Of a stretch of DNA of 64,000 nucleotides, positions 1-7,851 are shown one piece after another. Made by a program: the position numbers and the translations under genes. Numbering within the stretch: position 1 is the stretch's first letter; each line of letters opens with the position of its first letter. The DNA is taken from NCBI RefSeq assembly GCF_030412915.1, contig NZ_JAUHJR010000001.1, forward strand, positions 744,001 to 808,000, given 5' to 3'. The notes under the pieces were generated by a model. It saw only the letters and a program-made list of their open reading frames with translations. It had not been told where the DNA came from and made no database searches. The stretch is from Nocardioides abyssi (GTDB lineage: Bacteria > Actinomycetota > Actinomycetes > Propionibacteriales > Nocardioidaceae).

Positions 1-740
1 TGCGCGAGGTCGTCACCGGCCCGGTCGTCAAGGGCGAGGTCTCGCGCGCGCTGACCGAGCGGTTGCCGGCGGCGTACCTGCGCGAGTGCCGGCCGTGCGC
101 CGCGGTGCACGCCCACGAGCAATCCTTCCGCCTCGCCGCGCTGCGCGCGGGGATCGAGCTGGAGCCCGGGACGTCACCACCGGTGCTGCGGCCGGTGCCG
201 GGGTGGCGCGGCCGCGCCGACCGGGTGCCTGAGCACCTCGACGTCGTGCGCGCGCTGCTGCGGCTGCTCGGCCCGGCGACGCCGCAGGAGGTGGCGGCGT
301 ACGTCGACGCGCCGGTGCGCGACGTGCGGGCGCGCTGGCCCGAGGACGCCGTCGAGGTGGAGGTCGGTGGCGGGCGGCGCAGCCTGCTGGCCGCCGACCT
401 GGACGACCTGCTCGCCGCGGACGACGGGAGCCCGGGGCTCGTGCGGCTGCTCGGCCCCTTCGACCTGTTCCTGCAGGGGCGCGACCGGGAGCTGGTCGTG
501 CCCGACGAGGCCGCCCGCAAGGACCTCTGGCGCACCCTGGGCCGGCCCGGCGGGGTCCTCGTCGGTCACGAGGTGGCGGGCACCTGGCGACCCCGGTCGA
601 GCGGGAGCCGCCTGCGACTGCAGGTCGTGCGCTGGGCCGGGGGCAGGTGGCCGGCCGCGGTCCGCCGCGGGATCGAGCGGGAAGCAGAACGCCTGGCCAC
701 GTTCCGTGGCCAGGCGTTCGCGGGGTTCGTCGAGGAGTGA
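1..740 (+). CDS. Winged-helix DNA-binding domain protein (AlkZ-like), 5'-truncated by window edge
   Basis: The frame is open from the first bases to a TGA at 738-740, so about 245 C-terminal residues are visible and the start lies outside the window. The pattern resembles the actinobacterial 'winged helix DNA-binding domain-containing' family (HTH_42, related to the AlkZ/YcaQ glycosylases): HEQSFRLAALRAG, a middle wing region rich in RALLRLLG and VAAYVDAPV, and a C-terminal RLATFRGQAF segment. Known members are about 350-400 residues long, so roughly the last two thirds are present. Catalytic activity cannot be judged from this fragment. A second member of the same broad family lies at 49755-50894. 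The gene converges on the thiolase with only one base between the two stop codons. Confidence 0.7.
   Translation, partial: REVVTGPVVKGEVSRALTERLPAAYLRECRPCAAVHAHEQSFRLAALRAGIELEPGTSPPVLRPVPGWRGRADRVPEHLDVVRALLRLLGPATPQEVAAYVDAPVRDVRARWPEDAVEVEVGGGRRSLLAADLDDLLAADDGSPGLVRLLGPFDLFLQGRDRELVVPDEAARKDLWRTLGRPGGVLVGHEVAGTWRPRSSGSRLRLQVVRWAGGRWPAAVRRGIEREAERLATFRGQAFAGFVEE
687..719. terminator. Stem-loop inside the 3' end of the winged-helix gene
   Basis: A perfect 14-bp inverted repeat (687-700 with 706-719, loop GTTCC) lies in the last 20 codons of the first gene, just before the convergent thiolase stop at 742. With no intergenic space, this hairpin is the obvious candidate terminator for both converging transcripts. 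No T-tract follows. Confidence 0.55.
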
Positions 741-741
741 C

Positions 742-1956
742 TCAGATCCGCTCGAGGATCATCGCCATGCCCTGACCGCCGCCGACGCACATCGTGATGA
801 GGCCGGTGGTCTTGTCGTGCCAGTCGAGCGAGTTGAGCATGGTGTTCTGCAGCCGGGCTCCGGTCATGCCGAACGGGTGGCCGACCGCGATCGCGCCGCC
901 GTTGACGTTGAGCCGGTCGAGGTCGATGCCGAGGTCCTGGTAGGACGGCACGACCTGCGCGGCGAACGCCTCGTTGATCTCGACCAGGTCGATGTCGCCG
1001 ATGCTCATCCCGGCGCTCTTGAGGGCGTTCTTGGTCGCCTCGACGGGGCCGAGGCCCATGATCTCGGGGGAGAGGCCCGAGACGCCGGTGGAGACGATCC
1101 GCGCCAGCGGGGTGATGCCCAGCTCGGCGGCCTTGGTGTCGGACATGATGACGACCGCGGCGGCGCCGTCGTTGAGGGCGCAGCAGTTGCCGGCGGTGAC
1201 CACGCCGTCCGGGCGGAAGACCGGCTTGAGGTCCTTGAGCGCGTCGTACGTCACCCCGGCGCGCGGGCCGTCGTCGGTGGAGACCACGGTGCCGTCGGGG
1301 GTGGTGACCGGGGTGATCTCGCGGGCCCAGAAGCCGTCGTTGATGGCCTTCTCGGCGAGGTTCTGCGACCGGACGCCGAACTCGTCGAGCTCCTGGCGCG
1401 AGAGACCACGCTGCTTCGCTACGTTCTCGGCCGTCTGGCCCATCGCGATGTAGATGTCGGGGAGGGTGCCGTCCTCCCGCGGGTCGTGCCAGTCGACGCC
1501 GCCCTCGGCCGTCTTCTTGGTGCGCTCCTGCGCTTCGGCGAACCTCGGGTTGTGGGTGTCGGGCCAGTGGTCCGACGTGCCCTTGGCGAAGCGCGAGACG
1601 GTCTCGACGCCGGCGGAGATGAACACGTCGCCCTCGCCGGCCTTGATCGCGTGGAACGCCATCCGGCTGGTCTGCACCGAGGAGGAGCAGTAGCGGGTGA
1701 TCGTGGCGCCCGGGACCTGGTCGTAGCCCATGAGGACGTTGACGATCCGCGCCATGTTGTTGCCGGACTCGCCACCCGGGAGGCCGCAGCCGAGGTAGTG
1801 GTCGTCGATGGTCGTCGGGTCGAGCTCGGGGATCTTGTCCAGCGCCGCCTGGACGATGGTCGCGGTGAGGTCGTCGGGACGGAGGTCCTTCAGCGACCCC
1901 TTGTTGGCGCGGCCGATGGGGGAACGCGTCGCGGAGACGATGACGGCTTCGGGCAT
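742..1956 (-). CDS. Acetyl-CoA C-acyltransferase (thiolase)
   Basis: The 404-residue protein has the normal length of a biosynthetic or degradative thiolase, which makes or cleaves 3-ketoacyl-CoA. The nucleophilic cysteine is Cys90 in [11 protein letters not shown]. The C-terminal half carries [19 protein letters not shown] with the catalytic His, and [13 protein letters not shown] with the second Cys. The ATG at 1956 begins [15 protein letters not shown], the usual thiolase N-terminus. A thioesterase gene is transcribed divergently from 2026, which suggests acyl-CoA metabolism in this corner, but substrate chain length cannot be told. It is more likely a FadA/AcAT-type beta-oxidation enzyme than a sterol carrier type. 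Confidence 0.9.
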   Translation of the reverse strand: MPEAVIVSATRSPIGRANKGSLKDLRPDDLTATIVQAALDKIPELDPTTIDDHYLGCGLPGGESGNNMARIVNVLMGYDQVPGATITRYCSSSVQTSRMAFHAIKAGEGDVFISAGVETVSRFAKGTSDHWPDTHNPRFAEAQERTKKTAEGGVDWHDPREDGTLPDIYIAMGQTAENVAKQRGLSRQELDEFGVRSQNLAEKAINDGFWAREITPVTTPDGTVVSTDDGPRAGVTYDALKDLKPVFRPDGVVTAGNCCALNDGAAAVVIMSDTKAAELGITPLARIVSTGVSGLSPEIMGLGPVEATKNALKSAGMSIGDIDLVEINEAFAAQVVPSYQDLGIDLDRLNVNGGAIAVGHPFGMTGARLQNTMLNSLDWHDKTTGLITMCVGGGQGMAMILERI

Positions 1957-2025
1957 GCAGGTACTCCGATCTCGGGGTGGTGTGCCGACTCAGCGTAGAG
2001 GAGGAGCGGCTGGGAGGATCGGGAC

Positions 2026-2886
2026 GTGCGTCACGTCTACGAGTGCCCGGTTCGCTGGGCCGACCAGGACCCGCTGGGTCACGTCAACAACGTGGTCTAC
2101 GTCGACTACCTCCAGGAGGCGCGGGTCGACATGCTGCGCACCCACGGGCGGTCGCGGCAGGCCGAGGAGCTCGCCGAGGGCGTGGTCGTGGTCCGCACCG
2201 AGGTCGGCTACCGCGCCCCGTTGTTCTTCGACTTCCGCCCGGTCCTCATCGAGTGCTGGGTGACCGAGGTGCGCGCCGCGACGTTCACGCTCGCCTACGA
2301 GGTCTTCCACCAGCGCGAGGACGGCACCCGCAAGGTCTACCTGCAGGCCTCGACGGTGCTCACGCCCTACGTCTTCGCCGAGGAGCGGCCGCGGCGGCTG
2401 ACCGCCGAGGAGCGGGAGTCGCTGGCGGCGTACCTCGAGCCCACCGAGGTCGCCCCGCGCGCGACCTTCAGCGAGCGCCCGGCCTCCGCCGGGCAGTACC
2501 CGGTGCAGGTCCGGTTCTCCGACGTCGACGTCTACCGCCACGTCAACAACGTGACCTACTTCGAGTACTTCCAGGAGGCGCGCATCCACTACTTCGCGCA
2601 GGTGTGGCGCGAGCCCGCCCGCACAGCGCGGCAGCCGGTGCTCGTCATCGCGCGCAAGGAGGTGGAGTACCGCGTCCCGGTGCTGCACCGGGAGGAGCCG
2701 TACGACGCCTGGTCGTGGATCTCGCGCGTCGGCACCACGTCGTTCGACGTGCAGGCCGAGCTGCGCGACGGCGACACGGTGCTCGCCCGCGCCCACACCA
2801 CAGCGGTGGTCGTGGACCCGGAGGCACAACGGCCGACGCCGCCGGCCCCGGCGTTCCGCGACGCGCTCCTCGCCCAGCTGGGCTGA
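2026..2886 (+). CDS. Acyl-CoA thioesterase with two hotdog domains
   Basis: The 286-residue protein has two tandem 4HBT hotdog domains. Each opens with the family signature: RWADQDPLGHVNNVVYVDYLQEARVD near residue 10 and RFSDVDVYRHVNNVTYFEYFQEARI near residue 165. In each, the Asp of the DxxGHVNN or DxYRHVNN loop is the expected catalytic residue. Such proteins hydrolyse acyl-CoA to free fatty acid and CoA in the cytoplasm. The GTG start at 2026 follows GGGAGGATC; no better upstream start is in frame. It is divergent from the thiolase and converges with the sigma-factor gene across a 40-bp gap. Confidence 0.85.
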   Translation: MRHVYECPVRWADQDPLGHVNNVVYVDYLQEARVDMLRTHGRSRQAEELAEGVVVVRTEVGYRAPLFFDFRPVLIECWVTEVRAATFTLAYEVFHQREDGTRKVYLQASTVLTPYVFAEERPRRLTAEERESLAAYLEPTEVAPRATFSERPASAGQYPVQVRFSDVDVYRHVNNVTYFEYFQEARIHYFAQVWREPARTARQPVLVIARKEVEYRVPVLHREEPYDAWSWISRVGTTSFDVQAELRDGDTVLARAHTTAVVVDPEAQRPTPPAPAFRDALLAQLG

Positions 2887-2926
2887 GGGCCACCGAGGCG
2901 CCGCAGCGGTACGGCGGCCCCGGCGC

Positions 2927-3508
2927 TCAGGCGCTCGGCTGCGTGCTGTGCTCGACCTCGGGCCCGACGTCGAGCACGCCGAGGCCCCGCAGCCGGCGCA
3001 GCCCGCGGTGGCGGGCCACCCGGACGGCCACCGCGCTGATGCCCAGCGCCCGGGAGGTCGCCTCGACGTCGAGGCCCACCACCTCGAGGCAGCCGACCAC
3101 GTCGCGCTCGCGCGGCGGCAGCTGGGCGAGCACCTCGCGCACCCAGTCACGGCCGACGAGGTAGGTCTCGGGCGCCTCGACGGGCGTGTGGACCTCATGG
3201 ACGTCGTCCTCGCCCACCGGGTCGGTGCGTCGGCGGTCGCTCTTGCGGCGCGCGTTCATGCCGAGGTTGCGCGCGATCCCGAACAGCCAGCCCGCGAACT
3301 GGTCGCCGCTCCCGGTGAACTCGTGGATCTTCGTCGCCGCCGTCAGCCACGCCTCGGCCGCGACGTCCTCGGCCGCCATCGCCGAGTCGCCCGAGGGCCG
3401 GACCTGCAGCCACACCACCAGGCGGCCGGCGTGCGCGGCGTACAGCTCCCGCCACGCCTCCTGGTCACCGCCCTTGGCGCGCTCGATCAGCTCGTCGTCG
3501 GCGTCCAA
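2927..3508 (-). CDS. ECF-type RNA polymerase sigma factor
   Basis: The frame ends in a sigma-70 family protein of about 193 residues. Region 2 is visible as DELIERAKGGDQEAWRELY through DVAAEAWLTAATKIHEFTG, QFAGWLFGIARNLGMNARR, and region 4 as LAQLPPRERDVVGCLEVVGLDVEATSRALGIS. The start is uncertain. A TTG at 3508 places region 2 right at the N-terminus and has GACGGGGGCC upstream; no in-frame ATG or GTG fits better. The start overlaps the end of the glycine-rich membrane protein gene by 22 bases, so the two are probably translationally coupled, with the membrane protein first. That order is opposite to the usual sigma/anti-sigma arrangement. Confidence 0.82.
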   Translation of the reverse strand: MDADDELIERAKGGDQEAWRELYAAHAGRLVVWLQVRPSGDSAMAAEDVAAEAWLTAATKIHEFTGSGDQFAGWLFGIARNLGMNARRKSDRRRTDPVGEDDVHEVHTPVEAPETYLVGRDWVREVLAQLPPRERDVVGCLEVVGLDVEATSRALGISAVAVRVARHRGLRRLRGLGVLDVGPEVEHSTQPSA

Positions 3509-4350
3509 CCACGGCCCCCGTCGGTCGCCCCGCCCTTGCCCCCGTTGCCGTTGCCCCCGTTGCTGTTCCCGTTCCCGTTGTTGGTGCCCGGGCCGTTGCC
3601 GGGGTTGTCCGAGCCGGTCCCGTTCCCGTTGCCGCTGTTGCCGCCGTTGGCACTGCCCGGGCCGTTGCCGTTGCCGTTGCCGTTGGCGTTGGCGTTGCCC
3701 TGGCCCTGGCCCTGGCCCTGGCCCTGGCCCTGGCCCTGGCCCTGGCCCTGGCCGTTGTTCGTCCCGGGGCCGTTGCCGTTGTTGCTCCCGGGACCGTTGC
3801 CACTGTTGCTGCCGGGACCGTTGCCGTTGCCGTTGCCGTTGCCGAGTCCGGGCGGAGCGACGGACGTCGGCACCGGCGGAGGCAGGGTGCCGGTCTGGCC
3901 GGGTGCGTCGCCGGACTGCCCGGGGGTGGTCGGCTGGCCGGACGGCGCCGCGCCGGGGGAGGCGCCACCGGACGGGGTGCGCGACGGTCGGGCGCTGGGG
4001 CTGCGGCGGCCGTCGGAGCCGGTCCCGTCGGCGTCGGAGCTGGCGGTGCTGCCGGGGGAGCCCGGCGCCTCGCTCGCGGGCCGGCTCGGCACCTGGGTCG
4101 GCGCCTGCTTCGTGGGCGTCTCCGAGGTGGACCGCTGCTGCTCGACGACCGCCGCGATCGCGGCGCCGCTGCCGGCGAGCGCGAGGACGGTGCCCGCGAC
4201 CACGCCGGTGCGGAACCACGGCGAGCGGCGGGCGGGTGCGGGAGCGGGTGCGGAGACGGCTGCGAGGTTCGCCAGCCGGGCGATGAAGGCGTCGTCGGGC
4301 TCGACGGCGGGCGGGTCCACCCGCAGCCGGTCCGTGTCTGGTCGTGCCAT
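3487..4350 (-). CDS. Single-pass membrane protein with GN/GQ-rich tail, possible anti-sigma partner
   Basis: The protein has about 287 residues from the ATG at 4350, which is preceded by GGAGGCGGCGAC. Its order is: a short cytoplasmic stretch (MARPDTDRLR..., with DDAFIARLANLAAV), one hydrophobic segment near residues 57-77 (WFRTGVVAGTVLALAGSGAA), then about 200 residues of Pro/Ser/Thr and finally Gly-Asn/Gly-Gln repeats, presumably outside the cell. No zinc anti-sigma motif (HxxxCxxC) is present. The role as regulator of the adjoining sigma factor is inferred only from the overlap and the topology. The tail contains nine tandem GQ dipeptides encoded by a perfect hexanucleotide repeat. Confidence 0.7.
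   Translation of the reverse strand: MARPDTDRLRVDPPAVEPDDAFIARLANLAAVSAPAPAPARRSPWFRTGVVAGTVLALAGSGAAIAAVVEQQRSTSETPTKQAPTQVPSRPASEAPGSPGSTASSDADGTGSDGRRSPSARPSRTPSGGASPGAAPSGQPTTPGQSGDAPGQTGTLPPPVPTSVAPPGLGNGNGNGNGPGSNSGNGPGSNNGNGPGTNNGQGQGQGQGQGQGQGQGQGNANANGNGNGNGPGSANGGNSGNGNGTGSDNPGNGPGTNNGNGNSNGGNGNGGKGGATDGGRGWTPTTS
3698..3751. repeat. Nine tandem copies of the hexamer CCCTGG
   Basis: Nine consecutive perfect CCCTGG units (54 bp) encode (GQ)9 on the minus strand inside the membrane-protein gene. Flanking bases are imperfect GCCGTT/GTTGCC repeats encoding GN. The unit is a multiple of three, so slippage would change length without breaking the frame. Confidence 0.95.
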
Positions 4351-4479
4351 GTCGCCGCCTCCGTCCGCGTCGAACGGTAGCGCCCGAGCGCGCCACCGTG
4401 CGGAGCCCGGCACCGCATCCGCAGCACCCCGCTCCACCGCTACCTGTCGCGACCACCGCGCGGTGTTACATCCGCCGGG

Positions 4480-4574
4480 CCGCTGGTCGAGCAGGGCGGT
4501 GGGCATGTCACCGGGTTTCGAGACAGGCGCCAGCGCGCCTTCCTCAACCAGCGGTGGTCGGCCTCGACCAGCGG
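4480..4574. repeat. Dispersed palindromic repeat (copy A)
   Basis: This 95-bp element is bounded by a perfect 12-bp inverted repeat (CCGCTGGTCGAG at 4480-4491, CTCGACCAGCGG at 4563-4574). Its core at 4513-4552 (GGGTTTCGAGACAGGCGC, then CCTTCCTCAACCAGC) recurs at 8278-8443. It fills most of the 250-bp gap between the membrane-protein gene and the acetyltransferase. No coding potential is seen there. Confidence 0.75.
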
Positions 4575-4588
4575 GGCAACGGGGGCGC

Positions 4589-4594
4589 TAGGGT
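4589..4594 (+). promoter_or_regulatory. Leaderless -10 element (TAGGGT)
   Basis: TAGGGT ends six bases before the GTG at 4601, placing the predicted transcription start at the start codon. No clear -35 is seen. Confidence 0.5.
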
Positions 4595-4600
4595 CCGGCC

Positions 4601-5299
4601 GTGCATCCCGTCGCCCGCCTGCTGAACCGTGCCGTCCACGCCGGGTGGCGGTGGGTGGACCGGGCCGGGGAGATCGTGCCGGGGACGCGGGCGGCGGAGG
4701 AGTTCGGGTCGTTCGGGGCGGGGGCGTGCATCGACTTCCCGCCGGCGACGATCCTCAATCCCTCCTCGATCCACCTCGGTGCCGGGACGTTGGTCGGGCG
4801 GCAGGTGACGCTGTCGGTCGGGTGGGGCGTGGGGGAGCAGGTGCTGCCGCCGCGCGGCCTGGTCATCGGCGACCGCTGCATCGTGGGGGCGCGCACCAGC
4901 ATGACCGCGCACGAGTCGATCGAGATCGGCGACGACGTCTTCTTCGGCCAGGGCGTGTTCGTGACCGATGCGAGCCACGGCTACCAGGTGCCGGACCGGC
5001 CCATCGGGGCGCAGTTCGGCCCGTCGGACCCGGTGGTGGTCGGCGCCGGCTCGTGGATCGGGCACCACGCGGTGCTGCTGCCCGGGACGCGGCTGGGCCG
5101 CAACGTCGTGGTCGCCGCGGGCTCGATCGTCCGCGGCGTCGTGGAGGACCACGCGGTGGTCGCCGGCAACCCGGCGCGCGTGGTGCGGCGCTACGAGCCC
5201 GGGGTCGGCTGGGTCGGGTCGCGCGGCGACGTACGCCCCGAGCTCGCCGACGACCTCGCCTTCCTCGAGGACCCCCTCGACGAGGCGGCCGCCCGCTGA
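4601..5299 (+). CDS. Hexapeptide-repeat acyltransferase (LbH/CAT-like)
   Basis: The 232-residue protein has the left-handed beta-helix pattern of hexapeptide transferases. Imperfect [LIV]GxxxxI steps run from about residue 50 to 195, for example GAGTLVGRQVTLSVG, IGDRCIVGARTSM, IGDDVFFGQGVFVTDASHGY and VGAGSWIGHHAVLLPGTRLG, ending in AGNPARVVRRY, the usual CoA-site end of the family. The His in DASHGY is in the expected catalytic position. It probably O-acetylates a sugar or polysaccharide precursor; the acceptor is unknown. It is a lone gene that converges on the globin gene with a four-base gap. Confidence 0.85.
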   Translation: MHPVARLLNRAVHAGWRWVDRAGEIVPGTRAAEEFGSFGAGACIDFPPATILNPSSIHLGAGTLVGRQVTLSVGWGVGEQVLPPRGLVIGDRCIVGARTSMTAHESIEIGDDVFFGQGVFVTDASHGYQVPDRPIGAQFGPSDPVVVGAGSWIGHHAVLLPGTRLGRNVVVAAGSIVRGVVEDHAVVAGNPARVVRRYEPGVGWVGSRGDVRPELADDLAFLEDPLDEAAAR

Positions 5300-5303
5300 C
5301 CGC

Positions 5304-5696
5304 TCAGGTCGCGGCAGGCGGTTCGTCGAGGGTGTTGACCATGAACTGCGCGGCGTGGGTGACGTACTCCCAGAACTGAGCGTCCTGCTCGGGCGTCAGC
5401 TCCACCGAGTCGAGACCGGCCCGGAAGTGCTTGAGCCAGTGGTCCTTGGACTCGGGCGTCACCCGGAACGGCGCGTGCCGCATGCGCAGCCGGGGGTGGC
5501 CGCGGTTCTCGGAGTACGTCGTGGGGCCGCCCCAGTACTGCACGAGGAACAGCAGGAACCGCTCCTCGGCCGGGCCGAGGTCCTCCTCGGGGTACATCGG
5601 GCGCAGCACCTCGTCGGTCGCCACGCCCTCGTAGAACCTCGCGACGATCCGTCGGAACGTCTCGAAGCCGCCGATCTCCTCGTAGAACGTGGTCAC
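5304..5696 (-). CDS. glbO: Group II truncated hemoglobin (GlbO-like)
   Basis: The 130-residue protein is the normal size for truncated hemoglobin O, a small heme protein that binds O2 or NO and protects respiration. The proximal heme ligand is His74 in LRMRHAPF. Tyr35-Pro-Glu-Glu-Asp is the CD1-region signature, and FLVQYWGGPTTYSENRGHPRL is the diagnostic E/F-helix stretch of this group. The GTG at 5696 is the only start giving MTTFYEEIGG. It is divergent from the osmC-family gene, so two oxidative or nitrosative stress genes share this intergenic region. In M. tuberculosis glbO also lies near pepN. Confidence 0.93.
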   Translation of the reverse strand: MTTFYEEIGGFETFRRIVARFYEGVATDEVLRPMYPEEDLGPAEERFLLFLVQYWGGPTTYSENRGHPRLRMRHAPFRVTPESKDHWLKHFRAGLDSVELTPEQDAQFWEYVTHAAQFMVNTLDEPPAAT

Positions 5697-5795
5697 GCGT
5701 CCATTCTGCCGACGCCCGTCCAGCCCGTTGAATCCGCGTGCCAGACTCGCGACGACCAGACCTCAAGCCGCACCAAGCACAGGAGTGATCGACGC

Positions 5796-6224
5796 ATGGC
5801 AACGACGCGCACCGCGCAGACCACCTGGCAGGGCTCCCTCCAGGAGGGCTCCGGCTCCGTGGAGCTCCAGTCCTCCGGCGTGGGGACCTTCGACGTCTCC
5901 TGGCCCTCCCGGGCCGAGTCGGCGAACGGCAAGACCAGCCCCGAGGAGCTCATCGCCGCCGCGCACTCCTCGTGCTTCTCGATGGCCCTCTCGGCGGCGC
6001 TCTCCAAGGCCGGCACCCCGCCGACCACGCTGGAGACCAGCGCCGAGGTCGAGCTGACCCCGGGCACAGGGATCACCGGCATCAAGCTCACCGTCGTCGG
6101 CACCGTCGACGGCATCAGCGAGGAGCAGTTCGTCGAGGCCGCCACCGGCGCCAAGGAGGGCTGCCCCGTCAGCCAGGCGCTGGCCGGCACCACCATCACG
6201 CTGGACGCCTCGCTCAAGGCCTGA
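5796..6224 (+). CDS. OsmC family peroxiredoxin
   Basis: The 142-residue protein is of OsmC/Ohr type. These cytoplasmic thiol peroxidases reduce organic hydroperoxides with a pair of cysteines, here Cys60 (AAAHSSCFSMALS) and Cys123 (AKEGCPVSQAL). The N-terminal TTWQGSLQEGSGSVEL and central NGKTSPEELIAAAHSSC match the OsmC subgroup (as in Deinococcus and Mycobacterium OsmC) better than Ohr. The ATG at 5796 follows CACAGGAGTGATCGACGC, with AGGAG as the ribosome site. It stands alone, divergent from glbO, and ends at a strong bidirectional terminator. Confidence 0.92.
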   Translation: MATTRTAQTTWQGSLQEGSGSVELQSSGVGTFDVSWPSRAESANGKTSPEELIAAAHSSCFSMALSAALSKAGTPPTTLETSAEVELTPGTGITGIKLTVVGTVDGISEEQFVEAATGAKEGCPVSQALAGTTITLDASLKA

Positions 6225-6261
6225 CCCAGCACCCGCACGACCCAGCAGCACCCCGCAGCAC

Positions 6262-6299
6262 ACGACGGCCCGCCCGGATCGATCCGGGCGGGCCGTCGT
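6262..6299. terminator. Perfect 38-bp palindromic bidirectional terminator
   Basis: A 19+19-bp perfect palindrome (ACGACGGCCCGCCCGGATC and its complement) lies between the converging osmC-family and mechanosensitive-channel genes. It forms a very stable GC hairpin with no T-tract, which is usual for actinobacterial terminators. Confidence 0.8.
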
Positions 6300-6354
6300 C
6301 ACGTCGTACGCCGCGCGGCGCGCCGCGTGGTGCGCCGTGTGGTGCGGGCCGTGC

Positions 6355-7383
6355 TCAGGCGTCCTCGTCGGCGCTGCGGCCGCCGCCGGACCGGGCGTCC
6401 TCGCGGTGCCACACCACCCGCTGGGCGAAGGGGATCTCGATGCCTTCGTGGTCGAAGCGGGACTTGATCCGCTGCCGCAGCTCGCGGGCGACGGCCCAGT
6501 TCTCCAGCGGCACGGTCTTGACCATGATCCGCAGGTTGATCGAGTCCGCGGCGAGCATCTCCACGCCGGTCACCTCCGGCTCCTCGATGAGCAGGTGGCG
6601 GTAGTCCTCGTCCTCCCACATGCTCCGGCCGACGTCGGTCAGGACCTGCTTGGCCAGGGTGAGGTCGGTGTCGTAGGCGACGCCCACGTCGATGACGGCG
6701 CGCGACCAGTTCTGGCTGAGGTTGCCCACCCGGAGGACCTCCCCGTTGGGCACGTACCAGACGGTGCCGTCGAGCGACCGGAGCCGGGTGACCCGCAGCG
6801 AGACCGCCTCGACGGTGCCGATGGCGTCGCCCAGGTCGACGACGTCGCCGACGCCGTACTGGTCCTCGAAGATCATGAAGATCCCCGACAGGAAGTCCTT
6901 CACCAGCGACTGGGCGCCGAAGCCGAGCGCGACGCCGACGATGCCGGCGCTGGCGATGATCGGCGCGATGTTCACCCCGAGCTCCGAGAGCACCATCGTG
7001 CCGATGATCGCGACCAGGATGCCGGTGATGACGCTCTTGAGCAGGTCGCCCATCGTCTTGGCGCGCTGCACGCGACGGGTCTGCGTCGCCGCGTCCCGGG
7101 CGGCCACCACGTTCACGGCCCGGCCGCGGCGCGGGAGGCGGCTCACCTTGTCGGGCAGCACGCCGTCCTCGGCGCTCGCCACGAGGCGGTCGACGAGCTT
7201 GTGCAGGACCCAGCGGACGACCAGGCCGAGCAGCACGAGCCCGGTGATCGCCAGCGGCTTGCCGATGATGACGTCCGCGACCTCGGCCGCGGTGTCGTTG
7301 CCGAACCACTTGAAGGCGACCTCGCAGGTCTGCTGGCCTTCCTCACAGGGATCGGTGCTGGCGAGGGAGAACATGGGGGCCAT
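6355..7383 (-). CDS. Small-conductance mechanosensitive channel family protein (MscS)
   Basis: The protein has about 342 residues. Hydrophobic segments lie near residues 35-60 and 115-180. The pore-lining helix region reads ASAGIVGVALGFGAQSLVKDFLSG, the Gly/Ala-rich TM3 signature of MscS, and is followed by the beta domain (FEDQYGVGDVVDLGDAIGTVEAVSLRVTRLRSLDG). These channels open under membrane tension to release solutes. The ATG at 7383 is preferred because the N-terminus is then short; an ATG at 7374 and one farther upstream at 7437 are also in frame, and none has a clear ribosome site. Confidence 0.88.
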   Translation of the reverse strand: MAPMFSLASTDPCEEGQQTCEVAFKWFGNDTAAEVADVIIGKPLAITGLVLLGLVVRWVLHKLVDRLVASAEDGVLPDKVSRLPRRGRAVNVVAARDAATQTRRVQRAKTMGDLLKSVITGILVAIIGTMVLSELGVNIAPIIASAGIVGVALGFGAQSLVKDFLSGIFMIFEDQYGVGDVVDLGDAIGTVEAVSLRVTRLRSLDGTVWYVPNGEVLRVGNLSQNWSRAVIDVGVAYDTDLTLAKQVLTDVGRSMWEDEDYRHLLIEEPEVTGVEMLAADSINLRIMVKTVPLENWAVARELRQRIKSRFDHEGIEIPFAQRVVWHREDARSGGGRSADEDA

Positions 7384-7476
7384 GTCTAACAGGTGGGCCG
7401 TGGTCTGCCGAAGGGCTCGGCCGCCGGTGTGACCCATCCGACCGGACGCCGGTCGGGGCGCGCCGGCGGGTGCGGA

Positions 7477-7482
7477 TACCCT
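7477..7482 (+). promoter_or_regulatory. Leaderless -10 element (TACCCT)
   Basis: TACCCT ends six bases before the GTG at 7489, the spacing seen at many other genes in the window. Confidence 0.5.
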
Positions 7483-7488
7483 GGCCCC

Positions 7489-7851
7489 GTGACCGCTTCG
7501 ACCAGCCTCCTTCGTCGCGCCGCCGCCCTGTTCGCCGGCCTCCTCGTCGTCCTGACCTCCGGCGTCGTGCTGGCCGCTCCGGCCGGCGCGGACGTGCCCG
7601 AGGGCTGGTCCGACCCCGACCCGGTCAACACCCTCGAGGCGCTCCTGCTCCTCGGCGGCGTCCCGCTCCTGCTCTTCGTGCTCATCTGGCTGGCCGTCTA
7701 CGCGCCCGCGCTCGCGCGCGGCGAGCGCGTCGCGGCCGGCTCGACCACCGTCGAGGACCAGTGGATCGGCGGTCCTCGCAAGACCACCGCCGAGCTGGCC
7801 GGCCCCGACGGCGACGAGTCGCAGGCCGGTGGCGCCAGTGCCCGCTGGTGA
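7489..7851 (+). CDS. Small exported membrane protein of unknown function
   Basis: The protein has 120 residues. It has a Sec-like signal peptide (SLLRRAAALFAGLLVVLTSGVVLAAPAGA, cleavage near residue 31), a short exposed stretch (DVPEGWSDPDPVNT), one transmembrane helix (ALLLLGGVPLLLFVLIWLAVYAPALA), and a polar tail with ARGERVAAG and DQWIGGPRK. It overlaps the DUF5130 gene by 23 bases and is probably co-translated with it. Similar small proteins sit beside DUF5130 genes in related actinobacteria. No enzyme motif is visible. Confidence 0.8.
   Translation: MTASTSLLRRAAALFAGLLVVLTSGVVLAAPAGADVPEGWSDPDPVNTLEALLLLGGVPLLLFVLIWLAVYAPALARGERVAAGSTTVEDQWIGGPRKTTAELAGPDGDESQAGGASARW

Noticed and set aside
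3650-3860. CRISPR-like array in the repeated GTTGCC/CCCTGG region
   Set aside because: The repeats are six-base microsatellite units in a coding frame with no spacers.
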